From the NCBI GenBank assembly GCA_030613165.1, contig JAUWMN010000155.1, positions 1 to 5,010 on the forward strand: 5,010 nucleotides of DNA, given 5' to 3'. The notes beneath the pieces were generated by a model. The model was given only the letters and a program-made list of their open reading frames with translations. It did no database searches and had not been told where the DNA came from. The stretch is from Desulfobacterales bacterium. GTDB lineage: Bacteria; Desulfobacterota; Desulfobacteria; Desulfobacterales; C00003106. Positions within the stretch are counted from its first letter, which is position 1; every line of letters starts with the position of its first letter. Below are positions 1 to 4,895 of this stretch, one piece after another. A program made the position numbers and the translations under genes.

Positions 1-814
1 CCCTTATTCCAAGATCGTCCTTCATAATACCGATTGCATCGTCCATGTACCCGATGCTGTCGATCAATTTTGCCTCTAACGCCTGTTCTGCTGTAAATAT
101 CAGACCGTCAGCAATCTTTGCCAGTTCATTTTGTGTTAATGAGGGCCTACCCTCGACGATCACGTTGACAAAACGTTGATGCAGCTTGTCGATAATGGTT
201 TGGATCATTTCTCGTTCATCGGGGGTAGTGGGGCGGAAGGGCGACATTAAATCCTTTTTGTCTCCTGATTTTATCGATTCTTCTTCAATACCGATTTTGG
301 TCAATAGATCTTGCACATTGAATTTTAGAGCAATAACCCCGATGCTTCCGGTTATTGTGGTGGGATGAGCAATGATTCTGTCCGCGGCAACAGCCACATA
401 GTATCCTCCGGAAGCGGCAGTGTCCATGAGGGCCGCGATAATCTTCACGCCGGTCCTTTTCTTAAATTCTCGGAGTTCATGGTAAATAATATCGCTTGCC
501 GTTACTGTCCCTCCCGGGGAATTGATCCTGACAATAATTCCCGCAATCGACTTGTCTGATTCAGCCTTTTTCAGCTCTTCTTTGATTCTGTCTACCAGGG
601 AGCTTTCTTCTTGCAGTCCCATACCCCTTGATTTTCGTTGTTCTGAAATAGTGCCCGAGATATCGAGCAGAAGGATCTTGATGGGTCCCTTTCCTTCGAC
701 TACCCGTTCTTGCAAGGGCTGAATGGGCTGTACAAAGGAAGGGATGGAGATACAGGTACAGCCGAATAGAAACAACACCGATAGACAAACAATAAAACGT
801 ATTATGTTTAACAT
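1..814 (-). CDS. sppA: Signal peptide peptidase SppA, lipoprotein form (partial, C-terminus off the left edge)
   Basis: S49-family serine protease that cleaves leftover signal peptides and acts in envelope quality control. I translated 271 residues from the ATG at 814-812. Residues 1-19 are a lipoprotein signal with lipobox LFGC (Cys19); Thr at +2 suggests outer-membrane sorting by the E. coli rule. The ClpP-like protease fold follows: the oxyanion-type motif INSPGG (97-102), nucleophile Ser135 in DTAASGGYY, and general-base Lys187 in SGDKKD. The Ser-Lys distance of 52 residues equals that of the short Bacillus SppA (Ser147/Lys199, from memory), so this is the short single-domain type and not the duplicated E. 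coli type. The start is supported by AAAGGAGA 4 nt upstream. It is the last visible gene of a minus-strand cluster, 37 nt after the TPR gene. The frame is open to position 1, so only a short C-terminal piece should be missing. The family call is firm; the lipid anchor, replacing the usual transmembrane helix, is a prediction. Confidence 0.93.
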   Translation of the reverse strand, partial: MLNIIRFIVCLSVLFLFGCTCISIPSFVQPIQPLQERVVEGKGPIKILLLDISGTISEQRKSRGMGLQEESSLVDRIKEELKKAESDKSIAGIIVRINSPGGTVTASDIIYHELREFKKRTGVKIIAALMDTAASGGYYVAVAADRIIAHPTTITGSIGVIALKFNVQDLLTKIGIEEESIKSGDKKDLMSPFRPTTPDEREMIQTIIDKLHQRFVNVIVEGRPSLTQNELAKIADGLIFTAEQALEAKLIDSIGYMDDAIGIMKDDLGIR

Positions 815-818
815 GGTA

Positions 819-826
819 TCTCCTTT
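819..826 (-). promoter_or_regulatory. Ribosome binding site of sppA
   Basis: The minus strand reads AAAGGAGA followed by four bases and the ATG at 814. This strong Shine-Dalgarno fixes the lipoprotein start of sppA and contrasts with the weak or absent sites before the two upstream genes of the cluster. Confidence 0.75.
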
Positions 827-851
827 CTGAGTGTATAAGAAGCTATGAAGT

Positions 852-1922
852 TCAGAAGGTTAGCTGATAAGAAAGCATAAGCGCGGGCTTTTTAGTCTGA
901 TTGCTTTGAAGCCCGAGTCTAACCCTTGAATTGTCTCTCAAGTAATCTAAAAAACGATTTTTGACACCCTTGTTGTACTTATGCGCACAGTTTATGGCGC
1001 TATAGATATTGCCGGAGTAAAAACCGAGTTCAAAAAAGGTTATAATACCACCCAGGACGTCATGGCCCTCGTCAAAGGCCTCGTAAGCCGCATAGATCAT
1101 AGCGCTGTTGAGGATAAATGTTACTGTCGCGTCTTTATACCTTCCACAGTACAGATGACCCGCACCAGGTATAATGGCCAGCATTCCCGCGCCTGTCGGG
1201 CTTTTAGTTTTCAGGGCTTTTTTTTTACTCATTTCCTGTGACAGAGTTTTTAGTCGATAGTTGTCTCTGTTTTTTGGGCTGATCAAATCGAACGATTCTT
1301 CGGCCTCTTCCCAGCGGTCCATCTCAAGATATATCCAGCCGCGTCGATAATATGCCTCGTCCGAGATTTCCTTATACTCCGCCGTATCCGCGATGTCATT
1401 GAGATATCCGATTGCTTTGAGGTTCTCCTTTAGTCGGACAAAACACTCACTGATCCTGAATTGTGTCTCTGTCTCAAAATCGGTTGAAGGAAATTTGGCG
1501 AGCAGGACGTTAAAGGCCTTGAGCGCCTCTTGAAATTTTTCTCCGTTAAAATAAGACAACCCGATTTTATACATAGCCTCTTCCACGCGGACATTCTCCG
1601 GGAAAAAATGGATGAACCGTTCATACTCTCCGATGGCCTTGTAGTATTCGCCGGCACGAAAGTAGTGCTCAGCAAATTCAAACTGACGATCAGCATCGAT
1701 TGTAAGAACAGGCTCAGCAAAAGAGGAGAGGGGCAAGAAACAGATAAAAGAGATGATAATCCAGAGTGATAGATAAGTTGCGATCAACGGTGGTAATAGT
1801 TTGCATCTGAAATGAAAACCAGCAGAATGATTCACCGCAGAGGCGCAAAAGACCCCCTTTGCGTCCTTTGCGTCTCTGCGGTGAGTATCGCTTTTCGATG
1901 AAAATTGATCACTCTGGTTCAC
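852..1922 (-). CDS. Exported TPR-repeat protein with C-terminal glycine-rich membrane-type domain
   Basis: Function unknown. From the GTG at 1922 the frame gives 356 residues. Residues 1-30 are largely encoded by a palindromic repeat and read like translated noncoding DNA (HRRDAKDAK). A Sec signal follows: positive charges at 39-41, hydrophobic core about 46-62, likely cleavage after SSFA (69). Residues 77-215 form three to four TPR/BamD-like helical hairpins (for example AEHYFRAGEYYKAIGEYERF and YRRGWIYLEMDRWEEAEESF). Residues 244-310 contain PGAGHLYCGRYKD and two hydrophobic stretches (264-281, 288-308), resembling the small membrane domains with a GxGHxYxGR-type motif. The protein ends in SYQLTF. 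It lies 32 nt after the YidD-like gene and 37 nt before sppA, which suggests an envelope scaffold or partner role (inference). I kept GTG 1922 because GGGGG lies 9 nt upstream. GTG 1835, inside the repeat end, would give a normal 40-residue signal peptide and is about equally likely. TTG 1787 is a weaker third option. Confidence 0.82.
   Translation of the reverse strand: MNQSDQFSSKSDTHRRDAKDAKGVFCASAVNHSAGFHFRCKLLPPLIATYLSLWIIISFICFLPLSSFAEPVLTIDADRQFEFAEHYFRAGEYYKAIGEYERFIHFFPENVRVEEAMYKIGLSYFNGEKFQEALKAFNVLLAKFPSTDFETETQFRISECFVRLKENLKAIGYLNDIADTAEYKEISDEAYYRRGWIYLEMDRWEEAEESFDLISPKNRDNYRLKTLSQEMSKKKALKTKSPTGAGMLAIIPGAGHLYCGRYKDATVTFILNSAMIYAAYEAFDEGHDVLGGIITFFELGFYSGNIYSAINCAHKYNKGVKNRFLDYLRDNSRVRLGLQSNQTKKPALMLSYQLTF
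1832..1884. repeat. Palindromic intergenic repeat, copy 1 (short-loop form)
   Basis: The left arm, TCACCGCAGAGGCGCAAAAG from 1832, and the right arm ending CGTCTCTGCGGTGA at 1884 are inverted copies with two mismatches over about 22 bases, separated by a short C-rich loop. It is the same family as the copy at 2380-2454. It lies inside the longest reading frame of the TPR gene, directly before its signal peptide. From memory, repeats of this CACCGCAGAGACGCAAAGG type are dispersed in many Desulfobacterota and other environmental genomes, probably as nonautonomous palindromic elements. Whether it is translated here is undecided. Confidence 0.8.
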
Positions 1923-1954
1923 ACCTTAGTACCCCCACAAACAGTTATCTAAGC

Positions 1955-2365
1955 TTATTTATTATCATACCACCAAAAATCATTATTTTCCACAGGGTCA
2001 TAAAATCTGTAGTGACCATTGACCAGAATCATAGGGGCCTGTTCCATCTCGTCGGGTTCGTGAAATAGACGATCACAGGTCATCATCCAGCCTATAATCA
2101 AGCCATGTTTTTCAAAGCAGTCGATGCTGTACCGGGAGCAGGAGGGGTGCATCGGGCATTCCTTACCATCGATGGGAGAAATATAGTCCCTGTAAAATTT
2201 AACAAAACACTTAAGCGGATTGAGGGACGAGCGGCGTGGTGAGGAAGTACTATTTTGGATAGCGCCTTCCCATGGGCCTTTAAACGGATCGTCAGCAGAT
2301 GTCGCTATTCCGGTAAAGAGGAGTAAAAAGGAGCAGATAAGCATGAAATTTTGTATTACTTTCAT
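1955..2365 (-). CDS. yidD: YidD-family protein with Sec signal peptide (membrane protein insertion efficiency factor-like)
   Basis: A 136-residue protein from the ATG at 2365. The YidD domain (about 49-110) shows the family pattern: FYRDYISP, then CPMHPSCSRYSIDCFEKHG (70-88), then GWMMTCDRLFHEPDE, matching the usual form P-x-CRFxPTCSxYA...HG...G...RxxRCxP. Ordinary YidD is a cytoplasmic, membrane-associated protein of about 85 residues linked to YidC-dependent insertion. This one begins with MKVIQNFMLICSFLLLF and a probable cleavage after ATSA (24), so the domain should lie in the periplasm or be held by an uncleaved N-terminal helix. A polar C-terminal extension (111-136) ends in an aromatic DFWWYDNK. 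No good Shine-Dalgarno precedes the ATG. The frame stays open upstream to a GTG at 2566, but that part consists of a repeat and a TPR fragment, so ATG 2365 is preferred. It heads the cluster with the TPR gene and sppA. Confidence 0.85.
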   Translation of the reverse strand: MKVIQNFMLICSFLLLFTGIATSADDPFKGPWEGAIQNSTSSPRRSSLNPLKCFVKFYRDYISPIDGKECPMHPSCSRYSIDCFEKHGLIIGWMMTCDRLFHEPDEMEQAPMILVNGHYRFYDPVENNDFWWYDNK

Positions 2366-2379
2366 AAGATACAATAGCT

Positions 2380-2454
2380 CACCGCAGAGACGCAAAGGAC
2401 GCAAAGAAAAATCTATGGCTTTTATTACCTTGCGTACTTTGTGCCTTTGCGGTG
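2380..2454. repeat. Palindromic intergenic repeat, copy 2 (long-loop form)
   Basis: The left arm CACCGCAGAGACGCAAAGG starts at 2380. The right arm ends with GTGCCTTTGCGGTG at 2454. The arms pair over about 27 bases with some five mismatches, several of them compatible with G-U pairs in RNA. The loop is about 22 bases, AT-rich. It is the same family as the repeat at 1832-1884 and lies 14 nt upstream of the chosen start of the YidD gene. It would be transcribed in the leader of that mRNA. Confidence 0.82.
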
Positions 2455-2473
2455 TAATAACGGTTATGAATAG

Positions 2474-2593
2474 TTTTTTTACCTTAAAACAGGTAACTCC
2501 TAAATTGCATACCGCTTTTATATACTCAGGGTCAAGCTCAATTGACTCGTGAAAACATTTTTCCACGATGACTAATGCAGACGAATAACTCCG
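2474..2593 (-). pseudogene. TPR gene remnant (about one TPR motif)
   Basis: Reading the minus strand from just after a TAG at 2596-2594, about 40 residues give a good tetratricopeptide match: helix B with VEKCFHESIELDPEY (compare FxxAIELDPEY), then helix A of the next unit with IKAVCNLGVTCFKVKK (compare AxxNLGxxYxxLGK). No adequate ribosome site precedes the in-frame GTG at 2566. The upstream frame closes at once, and downstream the frame runs into the palindromic repeat at 2454. It is best explained as a leftover of a larger TPR gene cut by deletion and repeat insertion. The alternative is an N-terminal extension of the YidD protein, since the frame stays open into that gene; I consider this less likely. 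Confidence 0.5.
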
Positions 2594-2684
2594 CTAAGAG
2601 CGGATACCTTTTCCACGGTGATCGGCTTGAGCAAACATTCACCATCTACGAGAATTCTTTGCAAAATTTTTTCGATATGATATA

Positions 2685-2713
2685 AATATAAAATAGCCTT
2701 TCATGAAGATCAA
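2685..2713 (-). promoter_or_regulatory. Candidate sigma70-type promoter for the minus-strand operon
   Basis: The minus strand reads TTGATC (2713-2708), a 17-nt spacer and TATATT (2690-2685), giving 4/6 and 5/6 matches to the consensus. It would start transcription near 2678 and leave a leader of about 310 nt before the YidD gene, containing the TPR remnant and the repeat hairpin. It is a consensus match in AT-rich DNA, so chance is possible. Confidence 0.35.
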
Positions 2714-2721
2714 CCCCGGCC

Positions 2722-2741
2722 CCCCGTGCGGAAGTACGGGG
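2722..2741. repeat. Perfectly stacked hairpin with GGAA (GNRA) tetraloop
   Basis: On the plus strand CCCCGTGC pairs with GTACGGGG around the loop GGAA, an 8-bp stem with one G-U pair. A second small dyad, ACTT-TACTG-AAGT, follows at 2743-2755. There is no T-run after the stem on either strand, so it is not an ordinary terminator. The compact form resembles a REP-like palindrome or an RNA structure in a leader; which one cannot be decided from one copy. Confidence 0.5.
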
Positions 2742-2810
2742 AACTTTACTGAAGTATAATCAGAGAGCTTTTTAGGTTTTGTTGTCAAAAGATCATTCCA
2801 TATACAGAAC

Positions 2811-2828
2811 AGGTATCATGTCATACCT
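2811..2828. promoter_or_regulatory. Perfect dyad, possible operator
   Basis: AGGTATCATGTCATACCT consists of 6-bp arms AGGTAT/ATACCT around CATGTC. It lies 8 nt upstream of the -35 box of the TRL promoter, a position suited to a dimeric regulator. No regulator gene is visible in the window, so binding is speculation. Confidence 0.3.
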
Positions 2829-2832
2829 AACC

Positions 2833-2849
2833 GAGTTGGCACCCGCATG
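2833..2849 (+). repeat. Left copy of the inverted repeat flanking the TRL gene
   Basis: TTGGCACCCGCATG (2836-2849) recurs exactly, inverted, at 3215-3228. Including the outer CGA and one mismatch the match is 17 of 18 bases counted from 2832/2833. The first six bases of the perfect core are the -35 box of the gene in between. Confidence 0.75.
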
Positions 2850-2864
2850 TAAACGTGGTCTAAT
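2836..2864 (+). promoter_or_regulatory. Promoter of the TRL-like lipoprotein gene
   Basis: TTGGCA (2836-2841), a 17-nt spacer and TCTAAT (2859-2864) each match the sigma70 consensus at 5 of 6 positions. Transcription would begin near 2871, leaving a leader of under 20 nt that holds just the ribosome site. This fits an independently expressed small lipoprotein. The -35 box overlaps the left inverted repeat. Confidence 0.55.
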
Positions 2865-2875
2865 ATAGCAATAAG

Positions 2876-2882
2876 AAGGAGG
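2876..2882 (+). promoter_or_regulatory. Ribosome binding site of the TRL gene
   Basis: AAGGAGG, a near-perfect Shine-Dalgarno, stands 6 nt before the ATG at 2889 and fixes that start. It is the strongest ribosome site in the window and suggests high expression. Confidence 0.85.
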
Positions 2883-2888
2883 ATCAGT

Positions 2889-3203
2889 ATGAAGAAGAAG
2901 GTATTGTCATTAACAGCGGTGTTAGTCGCTATGGCGTTTTTGGTTGGTTGTGCAACTATTGTTCCCATAGGAACGCTATATACGGAGGTAAAGTTGCCGT
3001 GTAAGGCGACTAATGCAGCTAAGGCCTTGAAGGTTGGGACCTCGGAGTGCGTTTCCATTCTTGCTCTTGTCGCCATCGGTGACGCAAGTATTCAGGCAGC
3101 AATGAAAAATGGCGGAATTAAAAAGATTCATCATGTGGACTGGGATGTCAAAAACATATTGGGTGTTTATGGCGTATACAAGACAACGGTTTACGGGGAA
3201 TAG
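2889..3203 (+). CDS. TRL-like family lipoprotein
   Basis: A 104-residue lipoprotein of unknown function. Residues 1-21 are a textbook lipoprotein signal, MKKK followed by a hydrophobic core and lipobox LVGC (Cys21); Ala at +2 suggests the outer membrane. The mature part matches the TRL domain as I know it: GTLYTEVKLPC (28-38), a GTSECVSILALVAIGDASIQAA stretch (the family has G-x-AS-x-SILGL-x-xxGDASI-x-AA), IKKIHHVDWDVKNILGVYGVYKTTVYGE at the C-terminus (the family has I-x-xIxxVDY...ILGxYxxxTTxVxGE). The full length is typical for the family, and the ending in VYGE is intact. Start is set by AAGGAGG. It has its own promoter and is bracketed by an inverted repeat. The family name comes from a tRNA-associated locus in other bacteria; no tRNA gene is seen here. 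The biological role is not known. Confidence 0.88.
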   Translation: MKKKVLSLTAVLVAMAFLVGCATIVPIGTLYTEVKLPCKATNAAKALKVGTSECVSILALVAIGDASIQAAMKNGGIKKIHHVDWDVKNILGVYGVYKTTVYGE

Positions 3204-3214
3204 TAATGCGGCGG

Positions 3215-3231
3215 CATGCGGGTGCCAATTC
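3215..3231 (-). repeat. Right copy of the inverted repeat flanking the TRL gene
   Basis: CATGCGGGTGCCAA (3215-3228) is the exact reverse complement of 2836-2849, and the following TTCG continues the match with one mismatch. It lies 11 nt after the TRL stop codon. There is no -10 box beside this copy on the minus strand, so it is not a mirror promoter. It can form only a short 4-bp stem by itself and has no T-run, so a terminator role is weak. Confidence 0.75.
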
Positions 3232-3253
3232 GCTCTGTATGAAACCTCACATG

Positions 3254-3270
3254 CCAGTAGTGTAGACTGG
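3254..3270. promoter_or_regulatory. Small dyad just before the alkyltransferase start
   Basis: CCAGT and ACTGG form a 5-bp inverted repeat around AGTGTAG, ending 10 nt before the ATG at 3281, where a ribosome site would be expected. In mRNA it could mask or position the start; with only 5 bp it may be chance. No clear Shine-Dalgarno or promoter is visible for the gene. Confidence 0.25.
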
Positions 3271-3280
3271 TATTTCGTTA

Positions 3281-3790
3281 ATGTTCTATCATATTTTCAT
3301 AACTAAGTTTGGAACCATAGCAATTTTGTTCGAAAACAACTCTGCCCGGATTCGACGGATATTCTTGCCCCAAAAAGATAAAAAAAGCCTCGAACTGTTG
3401 GTGCGATCCGCTGGAGGCACAAAGGAGGGTTCTTCTCCGGTAGTGACGGGTCTTAAGCAGAAAATTCAGGCCTATTTTCGGGGAAACCCGATAGGGTGTG
3501 ATTGGGATATCCTCGACATGAGTAATCTCACTGTGCTGCAACAAAAGGCCCTTCGTGAAACTGTGGCCATTCCGTACGGATCGGTTCGGTCCTATGGTGA
3601 GATCGCCAGACGCATAGGGCGGCCGAAAGCGGCCCGGTTTATCGGCGCCACAATGGCCCGGAATCCATTTCCGATCATTATTCCCTGCCATCGCGTGATT
3701 GGAGCAAAGGGGAGATTGGGAGGATATGGAGGAGGATTGGAGTTGAAGAGACGGTTGCTTCAATTAGAAGGCTCTGTCGGTTTCAAATAA
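3281..3790 (+). CDS. ogt: Methylated-DNA--[protein]-cysteine S-methyltransferase (O6-alkylguanine-DNA alkyltransferase)
   Basis: Suicide DNA-repair protein that transfers the alkyl group from O6-alkylguanine (also O4-alkylthymine) to its own cysteine. It has 169 residues, the normal size for the Ogt type. Residues 1-80 are the divergent N-terminal domain; 85-165 the conserved catalytic domain. Visible key residues are Tyr105 in SYGEIA, the arginine finger Arg119 in the DNA-binding helix (AARFIG), hinge Asn128 in RNPFP, the active-site motif IPCHRV with nucleophile Cys136 and His137, the GRLGGYGGG loop (144-152), and Glu163 in LEG completing the Cys-His-water-Glu network. All are intact, so activity is expected. 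There is no N-terminal Ada-type metal domain or AraC domain, so it is not Ada. ATG 3281 is the only usable ATG, as a stop lies in frame at 3263. The ribosome site is weak. The methyltransferase gene follows after 27 nt, probably in the same transcript. Confidence 0.95.
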   Translation: MFYHIFITKFGTIAILFENNSARIRRIFLPQKDKKSLELLVRSAGGTKEGSSPVVTGLKQKIQAYFRGNPIGCDWDILDMSNLTVLQQKALRETVAIPYGSVRSYGEIARRIGRPKAARFIGATMARNPFPIIIPCHRVIGAKGRLGGYGGGLELKRRLLQLEGSVGFK

Positions 3791-3817
3791 TTACTATAAA
3801 CATAAGAACGAAATTCT

Positions 3818-4813
3818 ATGACAACAGATGAAATAACCCCAGGGCAACTGTTAAATATATCCGGCAGCTACTGGCAGGCGTGTACCTTGCACGCCGGTGT
3901 CCGCCTTGAAATTTTTACCGTGATCGGTGAGGATCAGGTTACAGGTGAGGAGATCGCCCGAAGATTGGCTGGAGATGTGAGAGGGGTGACAACGCTCCTC
4001 AATGCATTGGCAGCCATGGATCTGCTTACGAAGCAGGGCGAGCAGTACGCGAACACCGAGATGAGCAAGACGTTTCTCGTAAAGGGATCTCCACGATATA
4101 TCGGTTATATCCTTATGCACCATCATTATCTCCTTGAATCGTGGTCGCGGCTGCACGAGGCGGTAACGAGCGGCAGCCCCGTCAGGGAAAGGCCCCATGA
4201 TGATGATGAGAAGAGGCGGGAAAGCTTTTTGATGGGTATGTTCAATCTCGGTATGGGGCTTGCTCCCCGCGTGGCATCTCAGATAAATCTTGAGGGTAGA
4301 CACCACCTGCTCGATCTCGGCGGAGGGCCGGGCACGTATGCCATTCATTTTTGCTTGGCTAATCCAGAGCTTAAGGGTACTGTATATGATCTTGCTACCA
4401 CAAGGCCGTTTGCCCTCCGTACAATCGAACAGTTTAGCCTGGCCGATCGGATCGATTTCATGGCCGGCAACTACTTGGAAAATCATATTGAGGGGAGCTA
4501 TGATGTAGCCTGGCTTTCACACATTCTCCATGGTGAAAGTCCCGAAGAGTGCCAAGATATTATCCGGAAAGTAGTAGCCGTCCTCGAACCGGGTGGACTG
4601 ATTTTGATTCATGACTTCATTCTTGAAAATACGCTTGATGGCCCACTTTTCCCGGCGCTTTTTTCTCTCAACATGTTGCTTGGCACCCGTAAGGGCCGGT
4701 CCTACGCTGAGAAGCAAATAATGGAGATGTTGGATGGGGCTGGTGTAAGGGAAATACGCCGTATTTCTTTCCAGGGTCCGAATGATTCAGGTATTATTGT
4801 CGGGTATGTCTGA
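3818..4813 (+). CDS. SAM-dependent methyltransferase, O-methyltransferase family 2 type
   Basis: A 331-residue enzyme of the acetylserotonin/hydroxyindole and plant O-methyltransferase type. Residues about 10-95 form the winged-helix dimerisation domain (YWQACTLHAGVRLEIFTVIG, then TGEEIARRL, then LLNALAAMDLL). Residues 160-331 are the Rossmann SAM-binding domain: motif I LLDLGGGPGTYAI (164-176), acidic residue Asp191 after strand 2 (TVYDLAT), FMAGNYL (214-220), SYDVAWLSHILHGES (227-241) in which His238 aligns with the catalytic base of plant O-methyltransferases, and LEPGGLILIHDF (256-267). Length and motifs are complete. The substrate is unknown; relatives methylate hydroxyls on secondary metabolites, quinone-like or tetrapyrrole compounds. 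The run HDDDE at 127-131 is encoded by an ATG triplet repeat in a surface loop. The ATG at 3818 has only a weak purine-rich stretch (AGAACGA) upstream. The gene lies 27 nt after ogt; a functional link with repair is not implied. Confidence 0.9.
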   Translation: MTTDEITPGQLLNISGSYWQACTLHAGVRLEIFTVIGEDQVTGEEIARRLAGDVRGVTTLLNALAAMDLLTKQGEQYANTEMSKTFLVKGSPRYIGYILMHHHYLLESWSRLHEAVTSGSPVRERPHDDDEKRRESFLMGMFNLGMGLAPRVASQINLEGRHHLLDLGGGPGTYAIHFCLANPELKGTVYDLATTRPFALRTIEQFSLADRIDFMAGNYLENHIEGSYDVAWLSHILHGESPEECQDIIRKVVAVLEPGGLILIHDFILENTLDGPLFPALFSLNMLLGTRKGRSYAEKQIMEMLDGAGVREIRRISFQGPNDSGIIVGYV

Positions 4814-4862
4814 AGACTTCCAATTAAAATTTGAAGCCTGTTGACAAATCCAGCTCATCGGG

Positions 4863-4895
4863 GACGCCGCATCACGGGCCACGAAGTGAAGCGTC
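4863..4895. repeat. Imperfect inverted repeat downstream of the methyltransferase gene
   Basis: GACGC (4863-4867) pairs with GCGTC (4891-4895), and inside it TCAC (4872-4875) with GTGA (4886-4889), with an asymmetric bulge. It begins 50 nt after the methyltransferase stop and is not followed by a T-run, so it is at most a weak 3'-end structure. Confidence 0.3.

Larger units (their letters stand above)
2366..2888. other. Divergent intergenic region between the minus-strand operon and the TRL gene
   Basis: This 523-nt stretch contains no convincing intact gene. From left to right it holds the palindromic repeat (2380-2454), a TPR remnant (2474-2593), a candidate minus-strand promoter (2685-2713), a GNRA-capped hairpin (2722-2741), an 18-bp dyad (2811-2828), the left copy of an inverted repeat (2833-2849) and the plus-strand promoter and ribosome site of the TRL gene. 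The part from about 2630 to 2710 is AT-rich. A perfect TATAAT on the plus strand at 2755-2760 has no matching -35 box. Confidence 0.7.

Noticed and set aside
186..788. Several short open frames on both strands across the left 800 bases
   Set aside because: They overlap the clear SppA frame with its lipobox, catalytic Ser/Lys and ribosome site, and none shows a recognisable motif.
1832..2454. CRISPR array made of the two CACCGCAGAG repeats
   Set aside because: Only two copies about 500 bp apart with genes in between, each an internal palindrome; no regular spacers and no cas genes.
1832..2454. Composite transposon bounded by the two repeats
   Set aside because: No transposase or integrase between them, and the enclosed sequence is the YidD gene and the start of its operon partner.
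2220..2552. Plus-strand frame of 110 residues
   Set aside because: It is antisense to the YidD gene and the palindromic repeat; its sequence includes translated repeat (SSPQRRKGRKEK) and no start signal.
2755..2760. Perfect TATAAT on the plus strand as main promoter of the TRL gene
   Set aside because: No -35-like sequence at 16-18 nt upstream; the TTGGCA/TCTAAT pair nearer the gene is a better fit.
2816..3076. Minus-strand frame of 86 residues opposite the TRL gene
   Set aside because: It lies antisense to a lipoprotein gene with promoter, ribosome site and family motifs; no independent support.
3278..3763. Minus-strand frame of 161 residues opposite ogt
   Set aside because: Antisense shadow of the alkyltransferase, whose catalytic residues are all present on the plus strand.
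4197..4208. ATG triplet run as a phase-variable simple repeat
   Set aside because: Only four units; a triplet repeat would not shift the frame, and it encodes an acidic loop of the methyltransferase.
3851..4486. Minus-strand frame of 211 residues opposite the methyltransferase
   Set aside because: Long but antisense to intact O-methyltransferase motifs; composition is not protein-like and no domain is visible.
4841..4846. TTGACA as a -35 box after the methyltransferase gene
   Set aside because: Perfect -35 match, but the sequence 17 nt downstream (around 4864) is GC-rich with no -10 box and no gene start follows.
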